A stretch of 64,000 bases of DNA from CAVZZG01 sp963779685 (lineage in GTDB: Bacteria; Actinomycetota; Thermoleophilia; Gaiellales; F1-60-MAGs149), in contig CAVZZG010000001.1 of the NCBI GenBank assembly GCA_963779685.1, forward strand, positions 1,116,001 to 1,180,000. Reading direction: 5' to 3'. Under the pieces are notes generated by a model that ran no database searches, was not told the origin of the DNA, and saw only the letters and a program-made list of their open reading frames with translations. Each line of letters begins with the position of its first letter. Position 1 is the stretch's first letter. The translations under genes were made by a program, and so were the position numbers. Of the stretch, positions 7,784 through 15,920 are shown in pieces.

Positions 7784-8923
7784 ATGACCGTGGTGCAGGA
7801 CCCGGGCGGCTTCCACGATGACGGGCCGCGCGACGCCCGCCGTCATCACGAGCGCGTCCGGCGCCAGGTCGCCGAGCGCCTGCGGGAGCGCATCGGCGAG
7901 GAGAAGCTGATCACCGCCGGGCCCGAGCACAGGATCCGGATCCCGGTCAAGGGCTCGAAGGAGTACCGGTTCATCTTCGACCGTGGCGGGGGCTCCGGTG
8001 CCGGTCAGGGCGACGCCGAACCGGGCGACCAGATCGAGCCCGGCCGCGAACCCGGCCGCGGCGAGCCAGGGCAGCCGGGATCCGAGCCCGGGGCGGAGGA
8101 GTACGAGGTGTGGCTCGACCGGGACGAGGTCGAGCAGCTGCTGTTCGAGCAGCTCGGCCTGCCGCGGTTGCGGCCGCGCGGCCAGACCCAGGAGACGGTC
8201 TCGATCGTCTTCGACGATCTCGCCCGGAAGGGCACGCTGCTCGACAAGAAGCAGACCGTGCGCGCCAACATGCTGCGCAACGCCGCCTCGGGCGAGGTCA
8301 GGATGGGCGGCTTCGAGCCGGGGGACCTGCGCTACCTCACCTACCGCGAGCAGACCCGGCCGAAGACCCAGGCTGTCGTGTTCATGCTGATGGACGTCTC
8401 GGGATCGATGGGCGACTTCGAGAAGCGCTGCGCGCGGCTGTTCTTCTGGTGGGCGACGCGGTTCCTGCGGACCCGCTACAGCGACGTGCAGCTCGTGTTC
8501 ATCGCCCATCACACCGAGGCCCGGGAGTGCACCGAGGAGGAGTTCTTCACGCGGGTCGAGTCCGGCGGCACGCGCGTGTCGAGCGCGTACTCGCTCTGCC
8601 TCGACCTGGCGCGGCGGCGCTATCCGGCGAGCGACTGGGACTGGATCGTGCTGGCCGCCTCCGACGGCGACAACGACGCCGCCGACAACGGCCGCGTGAT
8701 CGAGCTGGTGTCCGAGACGGCCTCGGCGGCGGCGCTCGTCGCCTACCTGCAGATCGACCGCCACCAGCGGTTCCACTGGGGTGGCGAGCAGCTCTTCGGC
8801 GTGCTGTCGAAGCTCGCCCTCCCCAACCTCGTGATCGCGCGGGTGCGGCGCGACGAGGACATCTGGCAGGCGCTGAAGGAGATCTTCAAGCCGGCCGAGG
8901 ACGCGATCGAGGGGGCTGCGTGA
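7784..8923 (+). CDS. DUF444 (YeaH/YhbH, UPF0229) family protein
   Basis: 379 residues. The N-terminal part is charged, with a Gly/Glu/Pro-rich linker at about residues 68-105. The C-terminal half carries a von Willebrand A-like domain with a MIDAS-type motif (MLMDVSGSMGDFEKR) and the conserved FFWWATRFLRTRY and SGGTRVSSAYSLC segments of DUF444. The family always travels with PrkA and SpoVR, and its biochemical role is unsettled; in E. coli YeaH works with the YeaG kinase in nitrogen-starvation survival. It begins six bases after prkA ends and overlaps spoVR by four bases (GTGA), so the three are one transcript. Confidence 0.93.
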   Translation: MTVVQDPGGFHDDGPRDARRHHERVRRQVAERLRERIGEEKLITAGPEHRIRIPVKGSKEYRFIFDRGGGSGAGQGDAEPGDQIEPGREPGRGEPGQPGSEPGAEEYEVWLDRDEVEQLLFEQLGLPRLRPRGQTQETVSIVFDDLARKGTLLDKKQTVRANMLRNAASGEVRMGGFEPGDLRYLTYREQTRPKTQAVVFMLMDVSGSMGDFEKRCARLFFWWATRFLRTRYSDVQLVFIAHHTEARECTEEEFFTRVESGGTRVSSAYSLCLDLARRRYPASDWDWIVLAASDGDNDAADNGRVIELVSETASAAALVAYLQIDRHQRFHWGGEQLFGVLSKLALPNLVIARVRRDEDIWQALKEIFKPAEDAIEGAA

Positions 8924-10371
8924 AGCCGTTCACCTACAGCCTCTCGGACCTCGGGGACATCGACGAGGAATGCCAGGCCCGCGCCCGCGAGCTCGGCCTC
9001 GTCGTGCCGGAGATCGTCTACCACTACGCCTCGGCCGAGCGGATCTACGACGTCGCCGCCCGCGGGCTGCCGGGCCGATACCCGCACTGGCGGTTCGGGC
9101 GCTCCTACGAGCAGCAGAAGTACAGCTACGACCATGGCCGCGGCCGGATCTACGAGCTGATCCTGAACACCGAGCCCGTGCAGGCCTACCTGCTCGAGGG
9201 CAACTCGATCGTCGCCCAGACCCTCGTGATCGCCCACTGCCTGGGCCATGCGCACGTGTTTCGCGCCAACCGGCACTTCGCCAGCACCGACCGGCGGATC
9301 CTCGGTCGCGTGCGTGCGGCGGCGGGCCGCTTCGAGCAGTACGCCCGGCTCCACGGCCGTGACGAGGTCGAGGACTTCATGGACGCGTGCCAGGCGCTCG
9401 CGTTCCACCAGCCGCTCGACCAGTTCGTCCGCCAGCCGGACTGGCGTGCCCCGCTCGAGCCGCCGACCGACCCGTACCGCGACCTGTTCCCGGTGGAGGC
9501 GGCCGCCGCGCGCGACCGGTTCGTCGCCGAGCGCGACGCCGAGCTGGCCCGCTTCCCGCGCCGCCCGGAATGCGACGTCCTGGGGTTCGTCGCCCGGCAC
9601 GCCCCGCGGCTCGAGCCGTGGCAGCGCGATCTGGCGACCGTCGCCCGCGAGGAGGCGGCGTACTTCGCGCCCAACATCCGCACGAAGGTGCTGAACGAGG
9701 GGTTCGCGACGCTGGTCCACAACCGGATCGTCCATGCCATGCAGCTCGACGCCGATCGCTACATCGAGTTCGAGCGACTCAACGCCGGCGTGATCCAGCC
9801 TCACGCGGGGCAGATCAATCCGTACAACCTCGGCTACGCGCTCCTGCGCGAGGTGATCCGGGTGCACGACACGCCCACCGACGAGGACCGTGAGCGGTTC
9901 GGCACGGTCGGCGTCGTCGAAGGCTGGGAGCGCGTGCTCGAAGTGGTCGAGAGCTACGACGACGCAGCGTTGGTTGCCGAGTTCCTGACCCCGCGCGTGT
10001 GCGAGGAGTGCAAGCTGTTCGCCTGGGAACGAGAGCCCGGCCAGCCGGCGAGAGTCACCGGCCGCGAGGCCGACGAGGTGCGGGCGGCATGGCTCGCACA
10101 GCACGTCAACCAGGGCTTCCCGCGGCTGGCGATCGTCGATGCCGACGGCTTCCGGCACGGCGCGCTGATCCTCGAGCACCGCGATGACGGCATCGGCCTC
10201 GACGCCGAGTACGCCAAGGGGACGCTGCCGTTCCTGGCCGCCATGTGGGGCCGGCGCACCGTCGTGCAGAGCATCGCCCGCGACGCGAACGGCGAGCCGC
10301 ACCCCGTCTGGTACGACTGCGACCCCGCAGGCGGCCCGGTCGGCGTGCTGGACGAGCGCCCGGCGGCGTAA
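8920..10371 (+). CDS. spoVR: SpoVR family protein
   Basis: 483 residues from the GTG at 8920, which overlaps the DUF444 stop codon. Hallmarks are YHYASAERIYDVAARGLPGRYPHWRFGRSYEQQKYSYDHGRGRIYELILN, seen here in continuous register, then AHCLGHAHVFRANRHF, EAAYFAPNIRTKVLNEGFATLVHNRIVH and QINPYNLGYALLREV. In Bacillus SpoVR affects spore cortex formation; the wider family (YcgB) occurs in non-sporulators with PrkA and DUF444. No signal peptide or membrane segment is visible. It is the last gene of the prkA operon and converges on the cobalamin-binding gene ten bases downstream. Confidence 0.95.
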   Translation: MKPFTYSLSDLGDIDEECQARARELGLVVPEIVYHYASAERIYDVAARGLPGRYPHWRFGRSYEQQKYSYDHGRGRIYELILNTEPVQAYLLEGNSIVAQTLVIAHCLGHAHVFRANRHFASTDRRILGRVRAAAGRFEQYARLHGRDEVEDFMDACQALAFHQPLDQFVRQPDWRAPLEPPTDPYRDLFPVEAAAARDRFVAERDAELARFPRRPECDVLGFVARHAPRLEPWQRDLATVAREEAAYFAPNIRTKVLNEGFATLVHNRIVHAMQLDADRYIEFERLNAGVIQPHAGQINPYNLGYALLREVIRVHDTPTDEDRERFGTVGVVEGWERVLEVVESYDDAALVAEFLTPRVCEECKLFAWEREPGQPARVTGREADEVRAAWLAQHVNQGFPRLAIVDADGFRHGALILEHRDDGIGLDAEYAKGTLPFLAAMWGRRTVVQSIARDANGEPHPVWYDCDPAGGPVGVLDERPAA

Positions 10372-10381
10372 GGATGGAGTC

Positions 10382-12055
10382 CTAGCGTTCCAGCAGCACG
10401 GCTCCCAGGTCCTCGACGCGGGCGACGCACCGGATGCCGATCGCCTCGAGGCGATCCGTCACGTCGATCGGCAGGTCCTCGCCGACGTCCTGGTTGAGCA
10501 GCCCGCCGAGGACGATCGCGCCGTCGAAGGCCTCGGCGTCGGCGGCGGCGACCAGGCGCTCGCCCAGCGCGAGCGCGTTGCCGTTGTAGACGGCGAGGAC
10601 GATGGCGTGGGCGTCCTCGTCCACGGCTGCGCGGACGACGGTCTCGGCGGTGGCGTCGGCGCCGACGAGGACGACCTCGGCACCGGCCCGCGGCAGCTCG
10701 CGGGCGAGCGCGTCGCGCACGACGTCGTGCACCTCGAGCACGCCGAGGACGACCCTGACGCCCGCGAGCGACGGCAGGGTCGCGGCCATGGCCGTCGCGA
10801 ACGCCCGCATCCTCGTCGCCTTCCACGGCTCGAGCCGGGCGACCGCAGCCGGCGGCATGAGGTCGACCCGGCGCTCGAGCTCGGCCGCACCCGCTCGGCG
10901 CAGGGCGAGGAGCAGCGCGCCCGCGTCGCGAACGTCCACGCCGTCGCTCGCCAGCATCGCGAGCGCGCGATCGCGGAAGCTGCGGGCGTAGGCCGCGGTC
11001 TCGCCGGCGATGCGCTCGAGCCGAGCCCAGTCGAACAGCGCGCCGCTTGCCCGCGCCTCGCGCTCGATCTCGCGGGCGAGCAGGTGCGCCTCGACGATCT
11101 CGCCCGGCGACGGGATCCGGATCGCCTCGGTGAGCGGGATCGGCGTGACGGCGTGGCCGGTCGGGCGGTGGAGCTGGAGCGCGACGTCAGTGAGGATCTG
11201 GCTCGCCAGCGCCGCGGTCGAGCGCAGCCGGTCGGTCGAGTACCCGACGGTGTTGCCGTACACCATCGACCCCGTCGAGCGTCGGTCGCGGAGGTCGTCG
11301 AGGGCGAAGTGCAGGACGGCACGACAGGTCGGGTCATCGACGAGGTTGCCGTAGCAATGCGCCAGCCGCGCGCCGATCAGATCCTCGACCAGGTACAGCT
11401 CGATCGCAGCCCACCCCGCGTAGGCGCCGTAGTGCGACACCTGCATGCCAGGCCCGTCGTCGAGGTTCGAGTGCACCAGGGCACCGGCCTGGCGCAGTGC
11501 CGCGAGCACCGCCAGCGCCCGCACCGTCTCGCCGGTGACCTCGGCCTCGTCGCTCCCGCCGACCTGCTCGTAGGCGAAGTAGTGGCCCAGGTTGCCCACC
11601 GTCGTGACGCCGGCCGGCACGGCCCGGAGGGTGTTCTCGAGGCTCGCCTCCGAGCCGATCATGTGATCGCCCAGGTGCGGCTGGATCGGCGCCGCCTCGC
11701 CGACCCGGTCCCAGTCCGCCGCCTTCAGCAGGACGCCCGTCTCCTTCGCAACGCCTGCCCGGCGGCTCTCCCGGCGGCTCATGGCGCGGTCGAGCGAGAG
11801 CCCGAACCGGTCGACGGTGTGGCCGTGCTCGGCAAGCGCCGCATGCACCTCGACGAGCGCTCGCTCGGTCGCCGGCCACGTCGAGAGGCCGATCTGCATG
11901 TGGTACATGATCCGCCCGGCGGCAGCCGCCCGCTGCTTGTAGGCGGCTTCCGAGGCGACGCCGTGGAGGCGTAGGAACGCCGACCGCCCGAGCGTCTGCG
12001 GCGCGAGCCGCCGGCCCTCCTCGATCAGCTCGGCTGCAGGCGGGAGCTCGGGCAC
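10382..12055 (-). CDS. Cobalamin-binding mutase-like protein
   Basis: 557 residues. The C-terminal ~125 residues (VVLGVLEVHDVVRDALARELP, then GAEVVLVGADA, AIVLAVYNGN, GAIVLGGLLNQ) look like the Rossmann-type B12-binding domain of methylmalonyl-CoA and glutamate mutases. The N-terminal part, with VTTVGNLGHYFAYEQ, GPGMQVSHYGAYAGW and VYGNTVGYSTDR, may be a catalytic TIM barrel related to methylaspartate mutase E. The cobalamin lower-ligand motif DxHxxG is altered to EVHDVV: the histidine is kept but the Asp and Gly are not. The substrate is unknown, and the assignment to the B12 mutase superfamily is an inference from pattern. It is transcribed alone, opposite to spoVR. Confidence 0.55.
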   Translation of the reverse strand: MPELPPAAELIEEGRRLAPQTLGRSAFLRLHGVASEAAYKQRAAAAGRIMYHMQIGLSTWPATERALVEVHAALAEHGHTVDRFGLSLDRAMSRRESRRAGVAKETGVLLKAADWDRVGEAAPIQPHLGDHMIGSEASLENTLRAVPAGVTTVGNLGHYFAYEQVGGSDEAEVTGETVRALAVLAALRQAGALVHSNLDDGPGMQVSHYGAYAGWAAIELYLVEDLIGARLAHCYGNLVDDPTCRAVLHFALDDLRDRRSTGSMVYGNTVGYSTDRLRSTAALASQILTDVALQLHRPTGHAVTPIPLTEAIRIPSPGEIVEAHLLAREIEREARASGALFDWARLERIAGETAAYARSFRDRALAMLASDGVDVRDAGALLLALRRAGAAELERRVDLMPPAAVARLEPWKATRMRAFATAMAATLPSLAGVRVVLGVLEVHDVVRDALARELPRAGAEVVLVGADATAETVVRAAVDEDAHAIVLAVYNGNALALGERLVAAADAEAFDGAIVLGGLLNQDVGEDLPIDVTDRLEAIGIRCVARVEDLGAVLLER

Positions 12056-12085
12056 GTCGCGAGCGTACTACGCGCGCCCGTCAAC

Positions 12086-12126
12086 GTGCGAAGGCCCGGC
12101 TCGCTGGGCGGGCCGGGCCTTCGCAC
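12086..12126 (-). terminator. Strong 15-bp stem hairpin between two leftward genes
   Basis: GTGCGAAGGCCCGGC and its exact complement form a perfect 15-bp stem with an 11-base loop. It lies 32 bases past the stop of the small membrane protein gene and 30 bases before the start of the mutase-like gene, both read leftward. There is no U-tract, but stem strength and position make it a very likely terminator. Confidence 0.75.
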
Positions 12127-12158
12127 GAGGTGCGGTGTCGTGCGACGGTCGGGGTGCG

Positions 12159-12428
12159 TCACGTGGTGGGGACGGAGCGGCGGATCTGGAGCTTGCTGGC
12201 GCCGACGGCAACGCCGGCGGTGGTGACGGTCAGCAGGAGCACGATCGCGGCGCCCGAGCCGGACTCGTGGCTGGTGGTGGTCGCCTTGGCATGGTGCGAG
12301 CCGTTGATGGGATACCCGGCGTGCGGGCCGGCCAGTGCGGTGGCCGGGACGGCCAGGGCCGAGGCGGCGATGCCGGCGACCATGAGGCGGCGCATGCGGC
12401 GGACGTTGGGGTTCTGCTTCTTGGTCAT
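12159..12428 (-). CDS. Small exported membrane-anchored protein of unknown function
   Basis: 89 residues from the ATG at 12428, which follows a strong AAGGAGG Shine-Dalgarno. The N-terminus is basic (TKKQNPNVRRMRRL) and is followed by the hydrophobic signal segment VAGIAASALAVPATALAGPHAG with a plausible AXA-type cleavage after ATALA. The mature part is short, His/Ser/Thr-rich (NGSHHAKATTTSHESG), and ends in a second hydrophobic helix (AAIVLLLTVTTAGVAVGA) and a short basic tail. This is the layout of a small secreted protein with a C-terminal anchor. I do not recognise a family. It has its own terminator downstream and its own promoter region, shared with phaB. Confidence 0.7.
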   Translation of the reverse strand: MTKKQNPNVRRMRRLMVAGIAASALAVPATALAGPHAGYPINGSHHAKATTTSHESGSGAAIVLLLTVTTAGVAVGASKLQIRRSVPTT

Positions 12429-12523
12429 CTCGGTCCTCCTTCGGTGTCTCCGGCCTCGCGACCGTAGACCCATGATGCGCCGCGGCCCGTGCCCATCGCG
12501 CCTGGGAAATCCCTGGACCGGCC

Positions 12524-12554
12524 CCCAGGGCGAATTCCCAGGGCCGCCTATACT
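12524..12554 (+). promoter_or_regulatory. phaB promoter with repeated heptamer
   Basis: TATACT at 12549-12554 is a near-consensus -10 box eight bases before the phaB ATG, implying a leaderless or almost leaderless transcript. Just upstream, CCCAGGG occurs twice with a 13-base period (12524-12530 and 12537-12543), across the expected -35 position. The repeat may be a regulator site. The remainder of the 134-base gap to the small membrane gene shows nothing else. Confidence 0.55.
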
Positions 12555-12562
12555 TCCGCGGC

Positions 12563-13303
12563 ATGGACGAACGTCTCGACGGCCAGGTTGCGCTCGTGAC
12601 CGGCGGCTCCCGCGGCATCGGCCGCGCGATCTGCGAGCACCTCGCGGGCCGAGGCGCGATGGTGGCCGCCGGGTACTCGCGTGACGAGGTCTCCGCAGCG
12701 AGCCTGCGCGACTCCCTGCCCGGGCGGATCACGATCCACCAGGGCAACATCGGCTCGGTCGCCGACTGCGAGGCGGTCGTCGACGACGTGCTGCGCGCCC
12801 ACGGGCAGATCGATATCCTCGTCAACAACGCCGGCATCACGGCCGACCGCACCGTGCGACGGATGTCGTCGGAAGACTGGGATCGCGTCGTCCGGGTCAA
12901 CCTCAGCGGCGCCTTCTACATGACCCGCGCGGCGCTCGACCACATGGTCGCCCGCGAGTACGGCCGGATCGTCAACATCAGCTCGGTGATCGGCGAGACC
13001 GGCAACGTCGGTCAGGCCAACTACGCCGCGGCCAAGTCGGGCCTGTTCGGCCTCACCCGCACGCTCGCGCTGGAGACCGCGCGAAAGGGGATCACGGTCA
13101 ACTGCGTCGCGCCGGGCTTCATCGCCACCGACATGGTCGCCTCGGTGCCCGAAGCCGCGCTCGGGGTCGTGATCGGCCAGATCCCCGTCGGCCGGCTCGG
13201 TGAGCCGGAGGAGGTGGCGCGGGTGGTCGACTTCCTGGTCGCTCGCGAATCGGCCTACATCACCGGCACGATCATCCAGATCAACGGCGGGATGCACATG
13301 TGA
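12563..13303 (+). CDS. phaB: Short-chain dehydrogenase, acetoacetyl-CoA reductase (PhaB/FabG type)
   Basis: 246 residues, classical SDR length. Motifs: nucleotide-binding TGGSRGIG near residues 14-21, NNAGIT, catalytic Ser in NISSVIGETG, and YAAAK (Tyr-X-X-X-Lys) in GQANYAAAKSGLFG, then the FabG/PhaB-type ending ESAYITGTIIQINGGMHM. Alone it could be a 3-oxoacyl-ACP reductase; its coupling (GTGA overlap) to a PHA synthase gene argues for NADPH-dependent reduction of acetoacetyl-CoA to (R)-3-hydroxybutyryl-CoA for polymer synthesis. A -10 box lies eight bases upstream of the ATG and no Shine-Dalgarno is evident, so translation is probably leaderless. Confidence 0.85.
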   Translation: MDERLDGQVALVTGGSRGIGRAICEHLAGRGAMVAAGYSRDEVSAASLRDSLPGRITIHQGNIGSVADCEAVVDDVLRAHGQIDILVNNAGITADRTVRRMSSEDWDRVVRVNLSGAFYMTRAALDHMVAREYGRIVNISSVIGETGNVGQANYAAAKSGLFGLTRTLALETARKGITVNCVAPGFIATDMVASVPEAALGVVIGQIPVGRLGEPEEVARVVDFLVARESAYITGTIIQINGGMHM

Positions 13304-14969
13304 GCGGCAACGGCGGCGCTGCCGGGGGTGGGGCCTACGGCTTCGACTCGGCGCTGAACGAGCTGGCGGCCGCAGTCGCCCGGAAGCCGGAGCAGGCGAC
13401 CGCCGCGTGGATGCGGTTCGCCACCGACTGCCTCCAGGCGGGCGTGGCGACGATGGCCGCGGGGGAGGTGGCCGGATCCGGGCCGGCGCCGGTCGAGCCC
13501 GAGCGCGGCGACCGCCGGTTCCGCGACCCGGCCTGGCAGGAACAGCCGGTGTACTTCGGGCTGATGCAGGGCTACCTGCTGTGGTCGCGTCTCATGCGCG
13601 AGCTGCTCGATGTCGGGGTGGGCGACCTCGAGCCCGGCACCGAGCGCAAGGCGCGGTTCGCCGTCGAGTCGATGATCGACGCGCTCGCTCCGACCAACAC
13701 GCTGATGGGCAATCCGGCGGCCTTGCGCAAGGCGTTCGAGACCGGTGGCGAGAGCGTCTCGCGTGGTGCGCAACGGTTCCTCGAGGACCTCGCCTCCAAC
13801 GGCGGCCGGCCGCGGCAGGTCGACCGGTCGAAGTTCGTCGTCGGTCGCGACCTCGCGGCGAGCCCCGGCAAGGTCGTGTTCCGCAATCGCCTGATCGAGC
13901 TGATCCAGTTCGCCCCCAGTACCAAGACGGTGCACGCGATACCCCTGCTGTGCAGCCCGCCGTGGATCAACAAGTACTACGTGATGGACCTCGCCCCGGG
14001 TAAGAGCTTCATCCAGTGGGCGGTCGACCACGGCCACACGGTCTTCGTCATGAGCTACGTCAACCCGGGCTCGGAGCACCGCGACGTCGGGTTCGCCGAC
14101 TACCTGCGCGAGGGCCCGCTGGCTGCGCTGGACGTCGTCCAGGCCATCACGGGCTCGGCGAGGGTGAACATGGCGTCGCTCTGCCTGGGTGGCACGCTGG
14201 CCGGCATCGCCGCCGGCTACCTCGCAGGGGAAGGCGACCCGCGCATCAACGCGCTCACCTTCATGAACACGATGCTCGACTTCGCCGAACCGGGAGCGCT
14301 GGGCGCGTTCACGGACGCCGAGACCGTCGACAACCTGGCCGAGCAGATGAAGGAGAAGGGCTACCTCGAGGCCGGCGCCATGGCGGGCACCTTCGACGCC
14401 CTCCGCGGCAACGACCTGATCTGGAATTACGTCGTGTCCGGGTGGTTGATGGGCGAGGAGCCGCCGGCGTTCGACCTGCTGGCCTGGAACGCCGACGCCA
14501 CCCGGATGCCGGCCCGCATGCATACCGAGTACCTGCGCGAGTGCTACGTCGCGAACCGGCTTGCACGCGGAACCATGCAGATGCTCGGCCGGCGGATCCG
14601 GCTCGAGGCCGTGACCGCCGACGTGTACTACGTGGCGGCGGAGGAGGATCACATCACGCCGTGGCGCTCGTGCTACGCGTCATCCTCGCTGTTCGGCGGC
14701 GACGTCCGCTTCGTGCTGAGCTCCTCCGGTCACATCGCCGGAGTCGTCAACCCGCCGGGAGGCAAGCGCACGCTTCGCACCAACGACGCGCATCCGCCCG
14801 ATGCGGACGTCTGGTTTGCCGGTTCGGAGCTCACTCCGCAGCGGAGCTGGTGGAGGACTGGGCGCCGTGGGCGAAGGCCCACGGAGGCCGGCGCCAGGCG
14901 CCGCCGACGATGGGCAGCGACGACTATCCCGTGCTGGGCGACGCGCCCGGCACCTACGTCTTCTCGTAG
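13300..14969 (+). CDS. phaC: Poly(3-hydroxyalkanoate) synthase, class I-like, with frameshift near the 3' end
   Basis: About 556 residues when repaired. It has the PHA synthase alpha/beta-hydrolase core: the lipase-like box SLCLGGT with nucleophile Cys295, the IPLLCSPPWINKYYVMDL segment, catalytic Asp in AAEEDHITPW, and catalytic His in SSSGHIAGVVNPP. Length and sequence fit class I enzymes, which polymerise (R)-3-hydroxyacyl-CoA on granules. Near 14853 the frame breaks: after SELTPQRSWW the sequence continues correctly in another frame as EDWAPWAKAHGG to the end at 14969. Restoring one G in the GGTGGAGG run gives the family's SWWxDW motif. Sequencing error is more likely than inactivation. 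Its end overlaps the convergent aminotransferase by 16 bases. Confidence 0.88.
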
Positions 14970-15868
14970 TTGAGAGCTCCCACCTCGGTGGTGTAGCGCG
15001 GGTCGTCGTGGGCGGCCCAGTAAGCGTCGCGCAGCTGCAGGGTCACCGGCCCGGGCGTGCCATCGCCCACCGGAGAGTTCTCGAACGTCGTCACCGGCAT
15101 CACGCCGCCGGCGGTGGAGGTCATGAACAGCTCATCGGCATCGGCGAGCGCGCCGACCGCCACGGGCTCGACCCGCACCTCCATGCCGGCCTCGCGTGCG
15201 AGTTCGATCACGGTCCGGCGCGTGATTCCCTCCAGCACTCCGGAATCGGGGGTTCGCAGGCCGCCGTCGCGGACGACGAACAGGTTGAACCCGGGGCCTT
15301 CCGTGACGTTGCCGTCGGCATCCGGCAGGACGGCGTTCTGGGCGCTGCGATCGAACGCCTCGAACCAGCCGCGGACGAGGTCGCCCCAGTGGAAGTTCTT
15401 CACGGTCGGGTCGACCGCTGAAGCCGGGATGCGAAGGGTGTTGCGGGCCACGACCAGGTGGATGCCCTCCTCCTGTTGTTGCGGCGGCGAGATCCAGACG
15501 TACGGGATGGCGTACGCATAGAACCGGTTCTCGTACAGGCGCGGGTCGCGGAGCTTGCCACGCGGTAAACCGCGGGTGCAGGTCATGTTGACGTACGCCT
15601 CGTCCAGGCCCGTGCGAGCGACGCAGCCGTGCAGCACCTCGCGCATCCCGTCGCGATCGAGGGGCGGGTGCATCTGCAACTGCGTCCAGGAGCGCTCGAA
15701 CCGGTCGAGGTGATCCTCCAGGCGGAAGAACCGCCGGTGCCATACGCCGACCACGTCGTAGGTCACATCCGAGCGCAGGAAGCCGGCGTCGAGGAGCGGG
15801 ATCCGCGCCTCGCCGATGGGCACGTAGGCGCCCTCCACCCAGGCGCAGCCAGCCTCGTACGACTCCAC
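14954..15868 (-). CDS. Fold-type IV PLP aminotransferase (branched-chain / D-amino-acid type)
   Basis: About 304 residues. Start of homology is YEAGCAWVEGAYVPIGEARIPLLD, then DVVGVWHRRFFRLEDHLDRF. The PLP lysine is in DPTVKNFHWGDLVRG and the cofactor-loop motif is TEGPGFNLFVV. This is the fold-IV class that includes IlvE, D-amino-acid and R-amine transaminases. Arg/Tyr determinants for the exact substrate cannot be judged by eye. The GTG at 15868 is chosen because a perfect TATACT -10 box ends six bases upstream; an ATG at 15892 would add eight residues but would place that promoter inside the gene. It shares its promoter with the divergent PMT-family gene. Confidence 0.8.
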   Translation of the reverse strand: MESYEAGCAWVEGAYVPIGEARIPLLDAGFLRSDVTYDVVGVWHRRFFRLEDHLDRFERSWTQLQMHPPLDRDGMREVLHGCVARTGLDEAYVNMTCTRGLPRGKLRDPRLYENRFYAYAIPYVWISPPQQQEEGIHLVVARNTLRIPASAVDPTVKNFHWGDLVRGWFEAFDRSAQNAVLPDADGNVTEGPGFNLFVVRDGGLRTPDSGVLEGITRRTVIELAREAGMEVRVEPVAVGALADADELFMTSTAGGVMPVTTFENSPVGDGTPGPVTLQLRDAYWAAHDDPRYTTEVGALNYEKT

Positions 15869-15873
15869 TCGCC

Positions 15874-15883
15874 GAGTATACTC
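15874..15883. promoter_or_regulatory. Bidirectional promoter centred on palindrome GAGTATACTC
   Basis: The palindrome contains TATACT on both strands: plus strand 15877-15882 and minus strand 15880-15875, overlapping at TATA. The distances are eight bases to ATG 15891 rightward and six bases to GTG 15868 leftward. Both transcripts would be leaderless. Confidence 0.6.
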
Positions 15884-15890
15884 ACCCCCC

Positions 15891-15920
15891 ATGCCCAACC
15901 CCTTCGCGGGCCCCGCGTGA
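15891..15920 (+). CDS. Nine-codon leader peptide upstream of glycosyltransferase
   Basis: ATG at 15891 opens a 9-residue frame, MPNPFAGPA, that ends in a TGA overlapping the GTG start of the PMT-family gene (GTGA at 15917-15920). The ATG lies eight bases after a TATACT -10 box and has no Shine-Dalgarno, so it would be the first codon of a leaderless mRNA, with the downstream gene reached by translational coupling. The alternative is that it is only a short untranslated leader. Confidence 0.4.
   Translation: MPNPFAGPA

Noticed and set aside
5717..8776. Very long minus-strand open frame (1019 codons) opposite prkA and DUF444
   Set aside because: It is antisense to two strongly conserved genes, is low-complexity (Arg/Val/Glu/Leu-rich with no domain), and reflects the codon bias of GC-rich DNA.
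15629..15916. Plus-strand N-terminal extension of the PMT-family gene
   Set aside because: It overlaps the aminotransferase gene on the other strand and adds no membrane or family motif.
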